Assembly: GCF_009604405.1 (NCBI RefSeq)
Contig: NZ_WEGK01000005.1
Coordinates: 186,001 to 250,000 of the forward strand
Length of the DNA: 64,000 nt
Reading direction: 5' to 3'
From: Nocardia macrotermitis
GTDB taxonomy: Bacteria > Actinomycetota > Actinomycetes > Mycobacteriales > Mycobacteriaceae
Shown here: positions 54,333 through 63,624 of the stretch, piece by piece
Layout of the letters: each line of letters opens with the position of its first letter
Numbering within the stretch: the stretch's first letter is position 1
Made by a program: the position numbers and the translations under genes
Notes under the pieces: model-generated
Databases searched by the model: none
What the model was told of the DNA's origin: nothing
The model's input: the letters and a program-made list of their open reading frames with translations, nothing else

Positions 54333-54723
54333 GTCGCACTCCTTCGGATTGGTACCGGTCACTGATATGGATCCACGGGAGTGCGTGAATTCATCGGTGG
54401 GTGGGTGGCCACGCAGAATGTCATCGCGGCCGTGTTCGGGTGCGGCCGTTTCGTTTGCGGGATGCGCAAGCCTCATCGGTGTGCATGCGAGGTGCTGGAC
54501 GGATCTTGGCGGGCTCGGGATGGTTCGGATGGTCGCCGGGAATGTCGTCGCGGCCGTATCGGGCTTCGGAGCGGCTGCCGGTCATGATCTGGCTGCGGCC
54601 GGACGGCAGATGTGGAGCCGACGCGGTGGGGTGGTGGGCTCCGGGAATGCGCTGGGGAATCGGCTGGTCGGGCGCAGTATTGTTGGCGGGCGGGTGGTTT
54701 TCGGGTGTGGAAGGGGATCGGTG
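54333..54723. other. Intergenic region between divergent genes
   Basis: No gene supported; open frames here have Gly/Arg-rich translations. It should hold the promoters of the SnoaL-sigma operon and of the hydrolase, but I found no operator. Confidence 0.4.
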
Positions 54724-55503
54724 ATGGTGTTCGCGGTGGCCGGGGATGGGGTGCGGCTCGCTTATCAGAGTGTGGGGGACGGGTTTCCGTTGTTGCTGTT
54801 GTCGGGGCAGTCGAACAACCATCACTGGTGGGATGGGATTCGGGAGGATTTCCATGGTTCGCATCGGACCGTGACGTTCGACTATCGCGGGACCGGGGAT
54901 AGTGACAAGCCCGATATTGCTTACAGCACAAGGGGATTCGCCGAGGATGCGATCGCGGTGCTGGATGCGGCGGGGATCGATCGGGCCGATGTGTACGGCA
55001 CGTCGATGGGCGGGCGGGTGGCGCAGTGGATCGCGGCGGAATATCCGGGGCGGGTGCGTGCGCTCGTGCTCGGTTGCACGTCACCGGGCGGGAAGCACGG
55101 GGTGGATCGGGGGAACGAGATTCGGCGCCTGCTCGCCGATCCGGCCACCGCGCAGCAGACGCTGCTGGATCTGATGTACACGCCGGACTGGCTGGCCCGC
55201 ACCACCGGGCCGTATCAGACGGTCGGTGATCCGGAGATGCCCTCGTTCGCGCAACGTCGTCATCTGATCGCGAGTCACCGGCACGACGCGTGGGATGCGT
55301 TGCCCACCATCGCCGCGCCGACCCTCGTCGTGCACGGCGCCGACGACCGGTTCAACCCCACTGCGAACGCCCCGCTGATCGCCGACCGCATCCCGGGCGC
55401 AGAACTCGAGCTGATCCCCGCGGCCCGGCACGCGTACTTCGAGGAATTCCGTTCCACCGCAAGCCCTCTGGTCCGCGACTTCCTGGCCTCGGCCATCGCG
55501 TGA
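54724..55503 (+). CDS. Alpha/beta hydrolase
   Basis: 259 residues. Nucleophile Ser94 in YGTSMGG, acid in HGADDRF, histidine in RHAYFEE; oxyanion region LSGQSNNHHWW. The layout matches small esterase/3-oxoadipate enol-lactonase-like hydrolases, but the substrate cannot be told. ATG 54724 follows AAGGGGAT; a GTG one codon earlier is possible. A terminator hairpin follows. Confidence 0.88.
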   Translation: MVFAVAGDGVRLAYQSVGDGFPLLLLSGQSNNHHWWDGIREDFHGSHRTVTFDYRGTGDSDKPDIAYSTRGFAEDAIAVLDAAGIDRADVYGTSMGGRVAQWIAAEYPGRVRALVLGCTSPGGKHGVDRGNEIRRLLADPATAQQTLLDLMYTPDWLARTTGPYQTVGDPEMPSFAQRRHLIASHRHDAWDALPTIAAPTLVVHGADDRFNPTANAPLIADRIPGAELELIPAARHAYFEEFRSTASPLVRDFLASAIA

Positions 55504-55524
55504 GCCGAACACTCCGGACACGGC

Positions 55525-55555
55525 GAAGGGCGGCCGCGCACGGCAGCCGCCCTTC
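55525..55555. terminator. Hairpin terminator between convergent genes
   Basis: GAAGGGCGGC (55525-55534) pairs with GCCGCCCTTC (55546-55555), 10-bp stem, 11-nt loop, between the hydrolase and thiolase stops. Confidence 0.75.
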
Positions 55556-55603
55556 ATCGAAATGCGCTGTCCCGGTTGATCTTCCGAACCGGGGAGACGC
55601 GGT

Positions 55604-56824
55604 CTAGCTCAGGCGCTCGAGCACCATCGCCATACCCTGGCCGCCGCCGACGCACATGGTCTCCAGACCGAACTGCTTGTCGTGGGTCTGCAGGTTGTTG
55701 ATCAGGGTGGCGCTGATGCGGGCGCCGGTCATTCCGAACGGGTGGCCGAGGGCGATCGCGCCGCCGGAGACGTTCAGCTTGTCCAGATCCATCTTCAGCT
55801 CACGCGCCGAACCGAGCACCTGCACGGCGAAGGCCTCGTTGATCTCGTACAGGTCGATATCGTCGATGGTCTTACCGGCCAGCTTCAGCGCCTTGCGCAC
55901 GGCCTCGATCGGGCCCAGGCCCATGATCTCCGGCGACAGACCCGACACACCGGTGGACACGATGCGCGCCAGCGGGGTCAGGCCCAGCTCCTTGGCCTTG
56001 GTGTCGCTCATGATGACCAGCGCGGCGGCGCCGTCGTTGAGCGGGCAGGCGTTACCGGCGGTGATCGTGCCGTCGGGACGGAAAACCGGCTTGAGCTGCG
56101 AGATCTTCTCGTAGGTGGTACCGGCGCGGGGGCCGTCGTCGGTGGATACGACGCTGCCGTCGGGCAGGGTCACCGGGGTGATCTCCCGCTCGAAGAACCC
56201 GGCCTTGATGGCCTCCTCGGCGCGGTTCTGCGACCGCACGCCCCAGTGGTCCTGTTCCTCGCGGGAGATCCCGGTGAACTGGGCGACGTTCTCGGCGGTC
56301 TGACCCATCGCGATGTAGATGTCGGGCAGCTCGCCGCCCTCGCGCGGATCGGTCCAGGTGGCGGCGCCGCCCTCGGCCCGCTTGACGGTGCGGGCCTCGG
56401 CCTCGGCGAACTGGCCGTTGTGGGTGTCGGGCCAGCCGTCCGAGGTGCCCTTCGGGAAGTGCGAGACGGTCTCGACGCCGGCGGAGATGAACACATCGCC
56501 CTCACCGGCCTTGATCGCGTGCAGCGCCATGCGGGTGGTCTGCAACGAGGAGGAGCAGTACCGGTTCAGGGTGACACCGGGCAGGAAGTCGTAACCCAGC
56601 TGGGTGGCGACGACCTTCGCCATGTTGAAACCGGCCTCGCCGCCGGGCTGGCCGCAGCCGAGCATCAGATCGTCGATCTGGGTCGGATCCAGCGCCGGAA
56701 CCTTGTCCAGGGCGGCGCGCACCATCTGCGCCGCGAGGTCGTCCGGGCGCATGCTCACGAGGGACCCCTTGCCCGCGCGGCCGATGGGGGAGCGGGCATA
56801 GGAAACGATGACGGCCTCTGGCAT
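55604..56824 (-). CDS. Acetyl-CoA acetyltransferase (thiolase, FadA-type)
   Basis: 406 residues, full length. Catalytic residues are C90 (NRYCSSSLQTT), the His of GGAIALGHPFGMTGAR and the second Cys of MCVGGGQGMAM. It cleaves 3-ketoacyl-CoA in beta-oxidation or condenses acetyl-CoA. AAGGAG precedes ATG 56824. With the SGNH hydrolase, cbs and metB nearby the order recalls Rv1074c (fadA3)-Rv1079. Confidence 0.95.
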   Translation of the reverse strand: MPEAVIVSYARSPIGRAGKGSLVSMRPDDLAAQMVRAALDKVPALDPTQIDDLMLGCGQPGGEAGFNMAKVVATQLGYDFLPGVTLNRYCSSSLQTTRMALHAIKAGEGDVFISAGVETVSHFPKGTSDGWPDTHNGQFAEAEARTVKRAEGGAATWTDPREGGELPDIYIAMGQTAENVAQFTGISREEQDHWGVRSQNRAEEAIKAGFFEREITPVTLPDGSVVSTDDGPRAGTTYEKISQLKPVFRPDGTITAGNACPLNDGAAALVIMSDTKAKELGLTPLARIVSTGVSGLSPEIMGLGPIEAVRKALKLAGKTIDDIDLYEINEAFAVQVLGSARELKMDLDKLNVSGGAIALGHPFGMTGARISATLINNLQTHDKQFGLETMCVGGGQGMAMVLERLS

Positions 56825-57005
56825 TGAGGACTCCTTTGTCGGGCGAGTGAACGACCGGCCGGTCATTCGGTACTCGAGTGCGGAATTCGCTTCCGAATTT
56901 ACGTCGCCGGGATGAGAGGTCCGACACCCGGTATGCGGTAATCCGGCCGCGCCTGGTCGGGCGTGTCGCGAGCCCGGCCGACGACGACGCGCCGGGCCAC
57001 GCGAA

Positions 57006-57866
57006 TCATCCCTCCGTGACCGCGGCCACCATGTGCGTCTCGCGATCGGTGATCTCGCGCAACACCGCGGGTAGCAGGTACCCGGCCGCGAGTTCGTAAC
57101 CGGCCGCCGAGGGGTGGAAACCGTCGGCGGAGAACAGCGCCTCGGGCGCGCTGCGGAAATCGCGGCCCAGCAGATCGCCCATCCGTACCGCGCGGCCGCC
57201 CGCGGACCGCGTCGCCGCCCCCTGCGCGCGGGCGAGCCGGACGCTCCAGCTGTGCACCAGCGTGCGCAGCGGCTGCGGAATCGCCGCCACCGTCCCGAGA
57301 TCCGGGCAGGTGCCGACCACGACCACGCTTCCGGCCTTGTGCAGCCGCTCGACCGCGCTGCCCAACCGGTGTGCGGATTGCAGCACCGAATGCTTCTTCG
57401 TGACATCGTTCGCGCCGACCAGGATAACCGCGACATCCGGTGGCGGCCCGGCCACGAACATCGCATCCACCTGTCCGGCCAGACCTTTCGAGGTCGCGCC
57501 CGAAATGGCCTTGGTGCTCAAGCGAATTCGCCGCTCGGTCGCCTCGGCCACCCCGCGGGCGATGCGCACCCCGAGCACCTCCTCGGCGCTGCGGCAGCCG
57601 ACACCGGCGGCGGTGGAATCGCCGAAGATCATCAGGTGGATGTCGAAAGGTGTTCCGGTGCGCCATGATTCGGGCGCGGCGCAGCCCGCGGTGTAGACGC
57701 CGTCGGCCTCGGGCGGTTTGGTGGTGTCCCGCCCGATCACCGTGCGCGCGGCCTGGGCCTGCGACATCAGCAGGCGGTAGGTCGCCCACGAGGCGGTCCC
57801 GGCCCCGGAACCCGCCACGACTGTCGCGGCACTCGTCACCGCGAATGTGCGCCAGCCTCTTACCAC
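57006..57866 (-). CDS. Exported SGNH-type esterase (Rv1075c-like)
   Basis: 286 residues. An N-terminal hydrophobic segment (TFAVTSAATVVAGSGAG) is likely a signal or anchor. SGNH blocks: S84 in IFGDSTAAGVG, G in AISGATSKG, GAND in LVGANDVTKK, and D-x-x-H in DGFHPSAAGYELAA. GTG 57866 is used, with GAGAGGT upstream. By neighbourhood with thiolase it corresponds to Rv1075c. Acyl substrate unknown. Confidence 0.87.
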   Translation of the reverse strand: MVRGWRTFAVTSAATVVAGSGAGTASWATYRLLMSQAQAARTVIGRDTTKPPEADGVYTAGCAAPESWRTGTPFDIHLMIFGDSTAAGVGCRSAEEVLGVRIARGVAEATERRIRLSTKAISGATSKGLAGQVDAMFVAGPPPDVAVILVGANDVTKKHSVLQSAHRLGSAVERLHKAGSVVVVGTCPDLGTVAAIPQPLRTLVHSWSVRLARAQGAATRSAGGRAVRMGDLLGRDFRSAPEALFSADGFHPSAAGYELAAGYLLPAVLREITDRETHMVAAVTEG

Positions 57867-58090
57867 GGCAGTACCTCTCCGTCCTCGTTATCGGTTTCGT
57901 CCCTGTTCATCGGCCCGCTCGGCCGTTGGCATCCATCGTGCACCATGACCGGCCCGCGAGCACCCCCCGAATGACAGCCGCACCCTTTACCCGGCTTCGC
58001 ATATCCATCAGCGCTACGTAAGGGGTGCGGATTCCGAGACGGTGTGCGCACCGTAACCCAACACGAACGGCGGGCTCCTCGAAAACGAAA

Positions 58091-58119
58091 GCACCCCGTC
58101 CGAATTGCGGACGGGGTGC
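58091..58119 (-). terminator. Intrinsic terminator of the secreted protein gene
   Basis: A perfect 12-bp stem GCACCCCGTCCG/CGGACGGGGTGC with a 5-nt loop; on the minus strand it is followed by TTTCGTTTTC, a U-rich tract. It lies 24 bases after the stop at 58144. Confidence 0.88.
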
Positions 58120-58143
58120 GTCGGTACGGAACGGGTGGTGTGG

Positions 58144-58605
58144 TCAGCGCGCCGGAACGTCGAAACTCGCGTGGCCGGGCGCACTCAGATTGTCGGTGGT
58201 GACGGTGACGTCGATGCGGCCCGGACCGGTGTTCTGGTAGACGGCGTAGAGAATGCTGCCGTAGATCCCCGACACCACGTTCACCCGCCACTGCCCGGCG
58301 GCGCCGGTATTCAGATTCCGCCACGCCACGGTGGTGTTCACATGGCACAGCGGGGCCAGCGGGTACGCGCCGGGACCGACGCCCTGGATGGGCTGGGCCT
58401 GGATGTTGAACACGGCCCGACCGGCATAGTCGGGGCTGGTATCGGCCCAGGTCCGGATGTTGGCACCACAGAGCCCGCCGTAGAACAGGCTGGGCGTCTG
58501 CGGGAATTCGACGGTCTGCGCGCCTGCGACGGCGGGCGACGCGATCGCGGCTGCGGCCCCGAAGGAGCCGAGCAGGATTGCGGCACTGCGGGCGATCTGA
58601 GGCAT
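58144..58605 (-). CDS. Secreted hypothetical protein
   Basis: 153 residues with a clear signal peptide (AAILLGSFGAAAAIASPAVAGAQT). The mature part, about 125 residues with two cysteines (GGLCGAN, APLCHV), is probably a beta-sandwich; I do not recognise a named family, although similar small exported proteins are common in Nocardia and Mycobacterium. ATG 58605 or GTG 58611 can start it. It is divergent from cbs. Confidence 0.75.
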   Translation of the reverse strand: MPQIARSAAILLGSFGAAAAIASPAVAGAQTVEFPQTPSLFYGGLCGANIRTWADTSPDYAGRAVFNIQAQPIQGVGPGAYPLAPLCHVNTTVAWRNLNTGAAGQWRVNVVSGIYGSILYAVYQNTGPGRIDVTVTTDNLSAPGHASFDVPAR

Positions 58606-58780
58606 CCTCACGCCGGAGATGATAGGGGAGTTCTCCGCACGGTGCGGTCGACGCGCGCTTTCATAGAGAATCACTGTGCCGATTCCGAAGGGGCCGCGAT
58701 CCGGATAGTGCGCGGGGTCGCGGCAGCTCGTGCGCGGGGTCGCAGCAGCACTGTCGGTTACTTCTGGAACGATGGGCGGC

Positions 58781-60178
58781 ATGCGCATCGCGAACCATGT
58801 CGTCGAACTGATCGGCAACACTCCGCTCGTTCGGCTGAACTCGGTGGTGGGGCCCGAGTCCGGCCTGGTGGCGGCCAAGATCGAGTATCTGAATCCGGGC
58901 GGCAGCTCCAAGGACCGCATCGCGGTCAAGATGATCGACGCCGCCGAGGAGCAGGGGCTGCTGAAGCCGGGCGGCACCATCGTCGAGCCGACTTCCGGCA
59001 ACACCGGCGTCGGCCTGGCGCTGGTCGCCCAGCAGCGCGGCTACAAGTGCGTGTTCGTCTGCCCGGACAAGGTCAGCGAGGACAAGCGGAACGTGCTGCG
59101 GGCCTACGGCGCGGAGGTCGTGGTGTGCCCGACCGCCGTACCGCCCGAGCATCCGGACAGCTACTACCAGGTCTCCGATCGTCTGGTGCGCGAGATCCCG
59201 GGTGCGTGGAAGCCGGATCAGTACTCCAATCCCGGCGGTCCGGCCAGCCACTACGAGACCACCGGCCCGGAGATCTGGCGCGATACCGACGGCACGGTGA
59301 CGCATTTCGTCGCGGGTGTGGGCACCGGCGGCACCATCACCGGCACCGGTCGGTACCTCAAGGAGGTCTCCGGCGGCAAGGTCACGATCGTCGGCGCGGA
59401 TCCCGAGGGTTCGGTGTATTCCGGCGGCACCGGGCGTCCGTACCTGGTCGAGGGCGTCGGCGAGGATTTCTGGCCCAGCGCCTACGACCCGGCGATTCCG
59501 GACGAGATCATCGCGGTCTCGGACGCGGACTCCTTCGAGATGACCAGGCGTCTGGCGCGCGAGGAGGGCCTGCTGGTCGGCGGGTCCTGCGGTATGGCCG
59601 TGGTGGCGGCGTTGCGGGTGGCCGAGCGCGATCCGAACGCGGTCGTGGTGGTGCTGCTGCCCGACGGCGGTCGCGGCTATCTGTCGAAGATCTTCAACGA
59701 TCAGTGGATGAGCTCCTACGGCTTCCTGCAGTCTCGTCTGGACGGCAGCATCTCGGAGCCGACGGTCGGTGATGTGCTGCGTGGCAAATCGGGAGCAATT
59801 CCCGATCTGGTGCACACCCATCCCCAGGAGACGTTGCGCGACGCCATCGAGATCCTGCGCGAGTACGGCGTGTCACAGATGCCCGTGGTCGGCGCGGAGC
59901 CGCCGGTGATGGCCGGCGAGGTGGCCGGAAGTGTGAGCGAGCGTGATCTGCTCTCGGCGGTGTTCGAAGGGCGCGCGCACCTGACCGATCCGGTGTCGAA
60001 GCATATGAGCCCGTCGTTCCCGCTGATCGGCTCCGGCGAGCCGGTGTCCGCGGTGACCAAGGAACTCGAGTCCACCGACGCGCTGATGGTCGTCGAGGAC
60101 GGTAAGCCGATCGGCGTGATCACCCGGCACGATCTGCTCGGCTTCCTGAGCGCTTCGGGGATCCCCGCGGTGCACTAG
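58781..60178 (+). CDS. cbs: Cystathionine beta-synthase with CBS domain pair
   Basis: 465 residues. PLP lysine K44 in NPGGSSKDRIA, phosphate loop TSGNTGVG, and GTGGTITG in the catalytic domain (~1-330); then two CBS motifs (~335-460: ETLRDAIEILREYGVSQMPV and ALMVVEDGKPIGVITRHDLLGFL). It condenses serine and homocysteine to cystathionine. metB lies 3.4 kb further on, so transsulfuration in both directions is encoded here. ATG 58781 is preferred over 58772. Confidence 0.93.
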   Translation: MRIANHVVELIGNTPLVRLNSVVGPESGLVAAKIEYLNPGGSSKDRIAVKMIDAAEEQGLLKPGGTIVEPTSGNTGVGLALVAQQRGYKCVFVCPDKVSEDKRNVLRAYGAEVVVCPTAVPPEHPDSYYQVSDRLVREIPGAWKPDQYSNPGGPASHYETTGPEIWRDTDGTVTHFVAGVGTGGTITGTGRYLKEVSGGKVTIVGADPEGSVYSGGTGRPYLVEGVGEDFWPSAYDPAIPDEIIAVSDADSFEMTRRLAREEGLLVGGSCGMAVVAALRVAERDPNAVVVVLLPDGGRGYLSKIFNDQWMSSYGFLQSRLDGSISEPTVGDVLRGKSGAIPDLVHTHPQETLRDAIEILREYGVSQMPVVGAEPPVMAGEVAGSVSERDLLSAVFEGRAHLTDPVSKHMSPSFPLIGSGEPVSAVTKELESTDALMVVEDGKPIGVITRHDLLGFLSASGIPAVH

Positions 60179-60386
60179 GGGCCTTCGCCTCGCCCCGGCC
60201 GCTCTCTCGTGACCTCAGCGTGTCGCGCGGGCGCCTCGGGCTTTCGCTCTGCTGACAGCGCATCGGTGATTTGCCGCCGATGCGCTGTTTGCTGTCTCGG
60301 GCCAGTGCATCGTTACCTGTCCGTGTCCTAATGAGGCTGAAAATCAGACAAAACGGACCAATCAAGCTCAACACGCTAACTTTTTC

Positions 60387-60402
60387 TGTGATCTGGCGCA
60401 CT
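60387..60402. promoter_or_regulatory. CRP-like site (weak)
   Basis: TGTGA-N6-GCACT keeps a perfect left half and three of five right-half bases of the TGTGA-N6-TCACA consensus, in the AT-rich part upstream of the SLT gene. Confidence 0.25.
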
Positions 60403-60583
60403 TACTGCTAACAATCAAACCTCCCGCTCAGGGCGTGATAGCAACTGTTGATCATGCGTGAGCCGGTCAAGAAACATCTTCTGTTCATCTTCGGTTAAGT
60501 TTACGTTAACCTACCGCAATCATCCTGTGACCTCGTTGGTTATCGGACCACGTGTCCGGATTACACGAGGAGTTGTCAACGCC

Positions 60584-60703
60584 ATGCGGAATTCGACCGC
60601 GCTTGTCGCGCCACCCGGCGCAGCAGTCGCAGCGTTTGCCGTCGCGGCCGCGAAGCTCTCCCGCGTCGCCGCACCACCCGGCAACCGCCGAGTCGCGACG
60701 TGA
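60584..60703 (+). CDS. Possible 39-residue leader ORF
   Basis: ATG 60584 lies 13 bases after GAGGAG and encodes a short Ala/Val-rich peptide ending 145 bases before the SLT start. It could be a leader peptide or a chance frame; no family similarity is seen. Confidence 0.3.
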   Translation: MRNSTALVAPPGAAVAAFAVAAAKLSRVAAPPGNRRVAT

Positions 60704-60848
60704 CAGCGGGGAGTCAGATCTCCCCTTTCTGAGCCCAACAGCATCCAGTGCCAGGGCGAGTGCCGAGAGAAAACGGTGTTCGCCTCTATTCGGTGCTGCC
60801 TGCTGCAGGTCGGCAACGGCCGAAACCCAGAGTAGGAACCCACTTCGC

Positions 60849-61469
60849 ATGTCCAGCAAGAGCAGTAGAGCCAAGGCGGTCGCACGGACCGCCGGATCCG
60901 CCACCCTGGCCGTGGCCGCCCTCGCCGCCATCACCTCGGCGGCCGGGCAGCGCACCCCGCACGTGGAGCCCGTCGCGCTGGCCTCCACCATCGAGCAGGC
61001 GACCCATCCGGCCGCCGCGCCCACCACCCCGGCTCATGCGGCGGCCATCGCCGCGGCCGCACCCGCTCCCGCGCCGATGCCCGCCCCGCAGGTGCTGCCG
61101 CCCGCGCCGGTCGTCCCGGTGCCCGCACCCGCTCCGGCGCCGAGCTACCCGAACACCCTGGACGGCTGGATCCATCAGGCGATGGACGTCATGGCCGCGC
61201 GCGGCATCCCGGGCAGCTACGACGGCATCTACCGCAACGTGCTGCGCGAGTCCAGCGGCAACCCCCAGGCGATCAACCTCTACGACTCCAACGCCGCCGC
61301 GGGCATCCCGTCCAAGGGCCTGCTGCAGGTCATCGATCCCACCTTCCAGGCGTATCACGTCGAGGGCACCTCGTGGGACATCTACGATCCGGTCGCCAAC
61401 ATCGCCGCAGCGTGCAACTATGCCGCCCACCGATACGGCTCGATGGACAACGTGAATTCGGCCTACTGA
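60849..61469 (+). CDS. Secreted SLT-type lytic transglycosylase
   Basis: 206 residues. Signal peptide (ATLAVAALAAITSAAG), then an Ala/Pro-rich linker of about 70 residues, then an SLT domain: VLRESSGNPQAINLYDSNAA (catalytic Glu), SKGLLQVIDPTFQAYH and PVANIAAACNYAAHRYG. It should cleave cell-wall glycan. The domain resembles Rpf-like secreted lysozyme-fold proteins, but the SLT motifs are decisive. ATG 60849 has a poor, distant ribosome site (GTAGGA). Confidence 0.9.
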   Translation: MSSKSSRAKAVARTAGSATLAVAALAAITSAAGQRTPHVEPVALASTIEQATHPAAAPTTPAHAAAIAAAAPAPAPMPAPQVLPPAPVVPVPAPAPAPSYPNTLDGWIHQAMDVMAARGIPGSYDGIYRNVLRESSGNPQAINLYDSNAAAGIPSKGLLQVIDPTFQAYHVEGTSWDIYDPVANIAAACNYAAHRYGSMDNVNSAY

Positions 61470-61627
61470 CCGGTCCGATTCCTGTGCAACTGCCGAACCG
61501 GTCGTATCCGCGCGTTGTATCGAATCAGCAATACCGGTGCAAACTACGGGTCGGGATGTTTCCCGGGGTATAACCGGAAGTGGAGTGTTTCGGCACCCGG
61601 CCGGAATACGCGGTGCGAGGGGGTTTC

Positions 61628-62032
61628 GTGCACGCGGTGGACTCGATGCGAACACAGGCCGGGTACTGGCTGCCGAATGTCGCCGGGGCGCTCGTCATCG
61701 CCGGTGTCGCGGCCGTGCTGGGCCGCGTCGTGATGCACCCGGTCGCGAAACGATTCGGTGATCCGGCCCGGGGCCGCATACTCGGCCGATTCGCGGCCGT
61801 GCTGGTCTGGGGCGTCGGTGCCGCCGTCGCGCTGGGGCTGGTCGGCGTGCCCGCCTCGATCACGCTGCCGATTCTCGGCACGGTCGTGATGTTCGTCGGC
61901 GGGGCGTTGCTCCTGCTCATCGCCGTCCCGGTAGCGCTCAGCAGTGCTCCGCGGCATATACGCAGATCGCGGCCAGACGCAGCGGGAGCCAGTCGGCGCG
62001 TATCCAGTCGGCGAGGTCGCGCGGGGCGATGA
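61628..62032 (+). CDS. Small membrane protein
   Basis: 134 residues with three hydrophobic segments (VAGALVIAGVAAVLGRVVM, AAVLVWGVGAAVALGLVG, ITLPILGTVVMFVGGALLLLIAV) and a basic tail. The first two helices recall the start of MscS-like or transporter-associated proteins, but I cannot name a family. CGAGGGGG precedes GTG 61628. Its last 95 bases overlap the convergent DUF6401 gene, so the true end may be earlier in function. Confidence 0.6.
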   Translation: MHAVDSMRTQAGYWLPNVAGALVIAGVAAVLGRVVMHPVAKRFGDPARGRILGRFAAVLVWGVGAAVALGLVGVPASITLPILGTVVMFVGGALLLLIAVPVALSSAPRHIRRSRPDAAGASRRVSSRRGRAGR

Positions 62033-62285
62033 TCTCGGCTCGGGTGGCGTTCTCGACCAGTCCGCGGGCGTAACCGGCGAGCACCACGCTCACCGGAATC
62101 GCACCGGAATTCGCCATTGCGCGGTCGGCGATGTCGCGGACGGCGGCGGTGTGCTGATCGAGAGCCGCGCATACCGCCGGTGATTCCCGGGCCGCGATGA
62201 TCGCGGGAATTCCGTGCGTTCTGTGCAGGCGGTGGAAAGTCTTGCGTGCTGATGCTTCGAGCAATGCGGGGCCTAACGGAAACAC
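61938..62285 (-). CDS. DUF6401 family protein
   Basis: 115 residues, helical, soluble. ALDQHTAAVRDIADRAM, ARGLVENATRAE and DWLPLRLAAICVYAAE fit actinobacterial DUF6401 proteins, whose function is unknown. GTG 62285 has no strong ribosome site. The 3' end overlaps the convergent membrane protein gene. Confidence 0.7.
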   Translation of the reverse strand: MFPLGPALLEASARKTFHRLHRTHGIPAIIAARESPAVCAALDQHTAAVRDIADRAMANSGAIPVSVVLAGYARGLVENATRAEIIAPRDLADWIRADWLPLRLAAICVYAAEHC

Positions 62286-62372
62286 CCGGGAGACACTAGC
62301 AACTTCCGGGTATTTTCCGGCAGTTTCCTCCGATTATTGTGAACGATGACAGCGCCCCGCTGAAATACGTTG

Positions 62373-63536
62373 TCAGCGAAATGCTTTGGACCCGGTGAGC
62401 GCCTCGCCCAGGACCAGCTGATGCACCTCGGCGGTGCCCTCGTAAGTGAGTACCGATTCCAGATTGTTCGCATGCCGCAGCACCGGATAGTCCAGGGTGA
62501 TGCCGTTCGCGCCGAGAATCGTCCGGCACTGCCGCGCGATCGCGATGGCCTCGCGGGTGCTGTTCAGCTTGCCCGCGCTGACCTGTTCCGGGCGCAGCTC
62601 GCCGCGATCCTTCAACCGGCCCAGATGCAGGGCCAGCAACTGGCTCTTACCCAGTTCGACGGCCATATCCGCCAGTTTGGCCTGGGTCAGCTGGTAGGCG
62701 GCCAGTGGTTTGTCGAACACCTCGCGGGTGCGGGCGTAATCGATGGCGGCGGCCAGGCAGTCCGCGGCCGCGCCGAGAGCGCCGAAGACGATCCCGAATC
62801 GCGCCTCGGACAGACAGCCCAGCGGTGCGGACAGCCCTTTGCCCTCGGGCAGCAGGGCATCGCCCGGCAGCCGCACACCGTCCAGATCGAGTTCGGCGGT
62901 GATCGAGGCGCGCAGCGAGAGTTTGCGGTGCATCTCCCGCGCGGCGAAGCCCGGGGTTCCGGCGGGGACCAGGAAGCCGCGCACACCCTCCTCGGTGCGT
63001 GCCCACACCACCGCGACGTCGGCCACCGAGCCGTTGGTGATCCACATCTTCGAACCGTCGAGCACCCAGTCCGCACCGTCGCGGACCGCGCGGGTGCGCA
63101 TACCGCCGGGATTCGAACCGAAATCGGGTTCGGTCAGGCCGAAGCAGCCCAGGGCCCGCCCGGCCGCCATCTCCGGGAGCCACCGCTGCTTCTGCTCCTC
63201 GGAGCCGTACTTGTGGATGGCGGTCATGGCCAGCGAACCCTGCACCGACACCATGCTGCGCACACCCGAATCCACCGCCTCGAGTTCCATACAGGCCACG
63301 CCGTATTCGGTCGCCGAGGTGCCCGCACAGCCGTATCCGTCCAGATGCATACCCAGCAGACCGAGCTTGCCCAGTTCGGGGGCGAGTTCGCGGGCCGGGA
63401 AGGTGCCCTGCTCGAACCACTCGGCCACATGCGGGCGCAGCCGCTGCTCACCGAAGGCGCGCACGGTCGCGCGGATCTGGCGTTCGGTATCGGTGAGCAG
63501 GGAATCGATGGCGAACAGTTCGTCGACGGTGACCAT
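62373..63536 (-). CDS. Acyl-CoA dehydrogenase, glutaryl-CoA dehydrogenase-like
   Basis: 387 residues. FAD/acyl motifs CFGLTEPDFGSNPGGM, WITNGSVADVAVVWAR, EARFGIVFGALGAA, and the catalytic base in LTYEGTAEVHQLVLG. The YEGT-type active site and the REGILG-like region ILGANGITLDYPVLRHANNLE are close to glutaryl-CoA dehydrogenases (FadE7-like). It is divergent from metB. A general acyl-CoA dehydrogenase role is also possible. Confidence 0.9.
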   Translation of the reverse strand: MVTVDELFAIDSLLTDTERQIRATVRAFGEQRLRPHVAEWFEQGTFPARELAPELGKLGLLGMHLDGYGCAGTSATEYGVACMELEAVDSGVRSMVSVQGSLAMTAIHKYGSEEQKQRWLPEMAAGRALGCFGLTEPDFGSNPGGMRTRAVRDGADWVLDGSKMWITNGSVADVAVVWARTEEGVRGFLVPAGTPGFAAREMHRKLSLRASITAELDLDGVRLPGDALLPEGKGLSAPLGCLSEARFGIVFGALGAAADCLAAAIDYARTREVFDKPLAAYQLTQAKLADMAVELGKSQLLALHLGRLKDRGELRPEQVSAGKLNSTREAIAIARQCRTILGANGITLDYPVLRHANNLESVLTYEGTAEVHQLVLGEALTGSKAFR

Positions 63537-63624
63537 GCGCTCACCCTAGGTCGGAGAGATCTCGGTAACAATGGCACCCGGCCCGTCGTGAGGACGGTTC
63601 GGGCACGGATTTAGGCTGGTCGGC

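Larger units (their letters stand above)
60179..60848. other. Long leader/intergenic region before the SLT gene
   Basis: AT-richer at 60290-60550. It holds a CRP-like half-matched site at 60387-60402, an inverted repeat GGTTAA-N7-TTAACC at 60493-60511, and a possible 39-codon leader ORF at 60584-60703. A cyclic-di-AMP riboswitch was looked for and not recognised. Confidence 0.5.

Noticed and set aside
60600..60848. Cyclic-di-AMP (ydaO) riboswitch
   Set aside because: Expected blocks such as GGGGUGAAUC and the AGCUAACCUCGUAGGC-like segment were not found.
60552..60848. N-terminal extension of the SLT protein
   Set aside because: It would put about 100 basic residues before an evident signal peptide.
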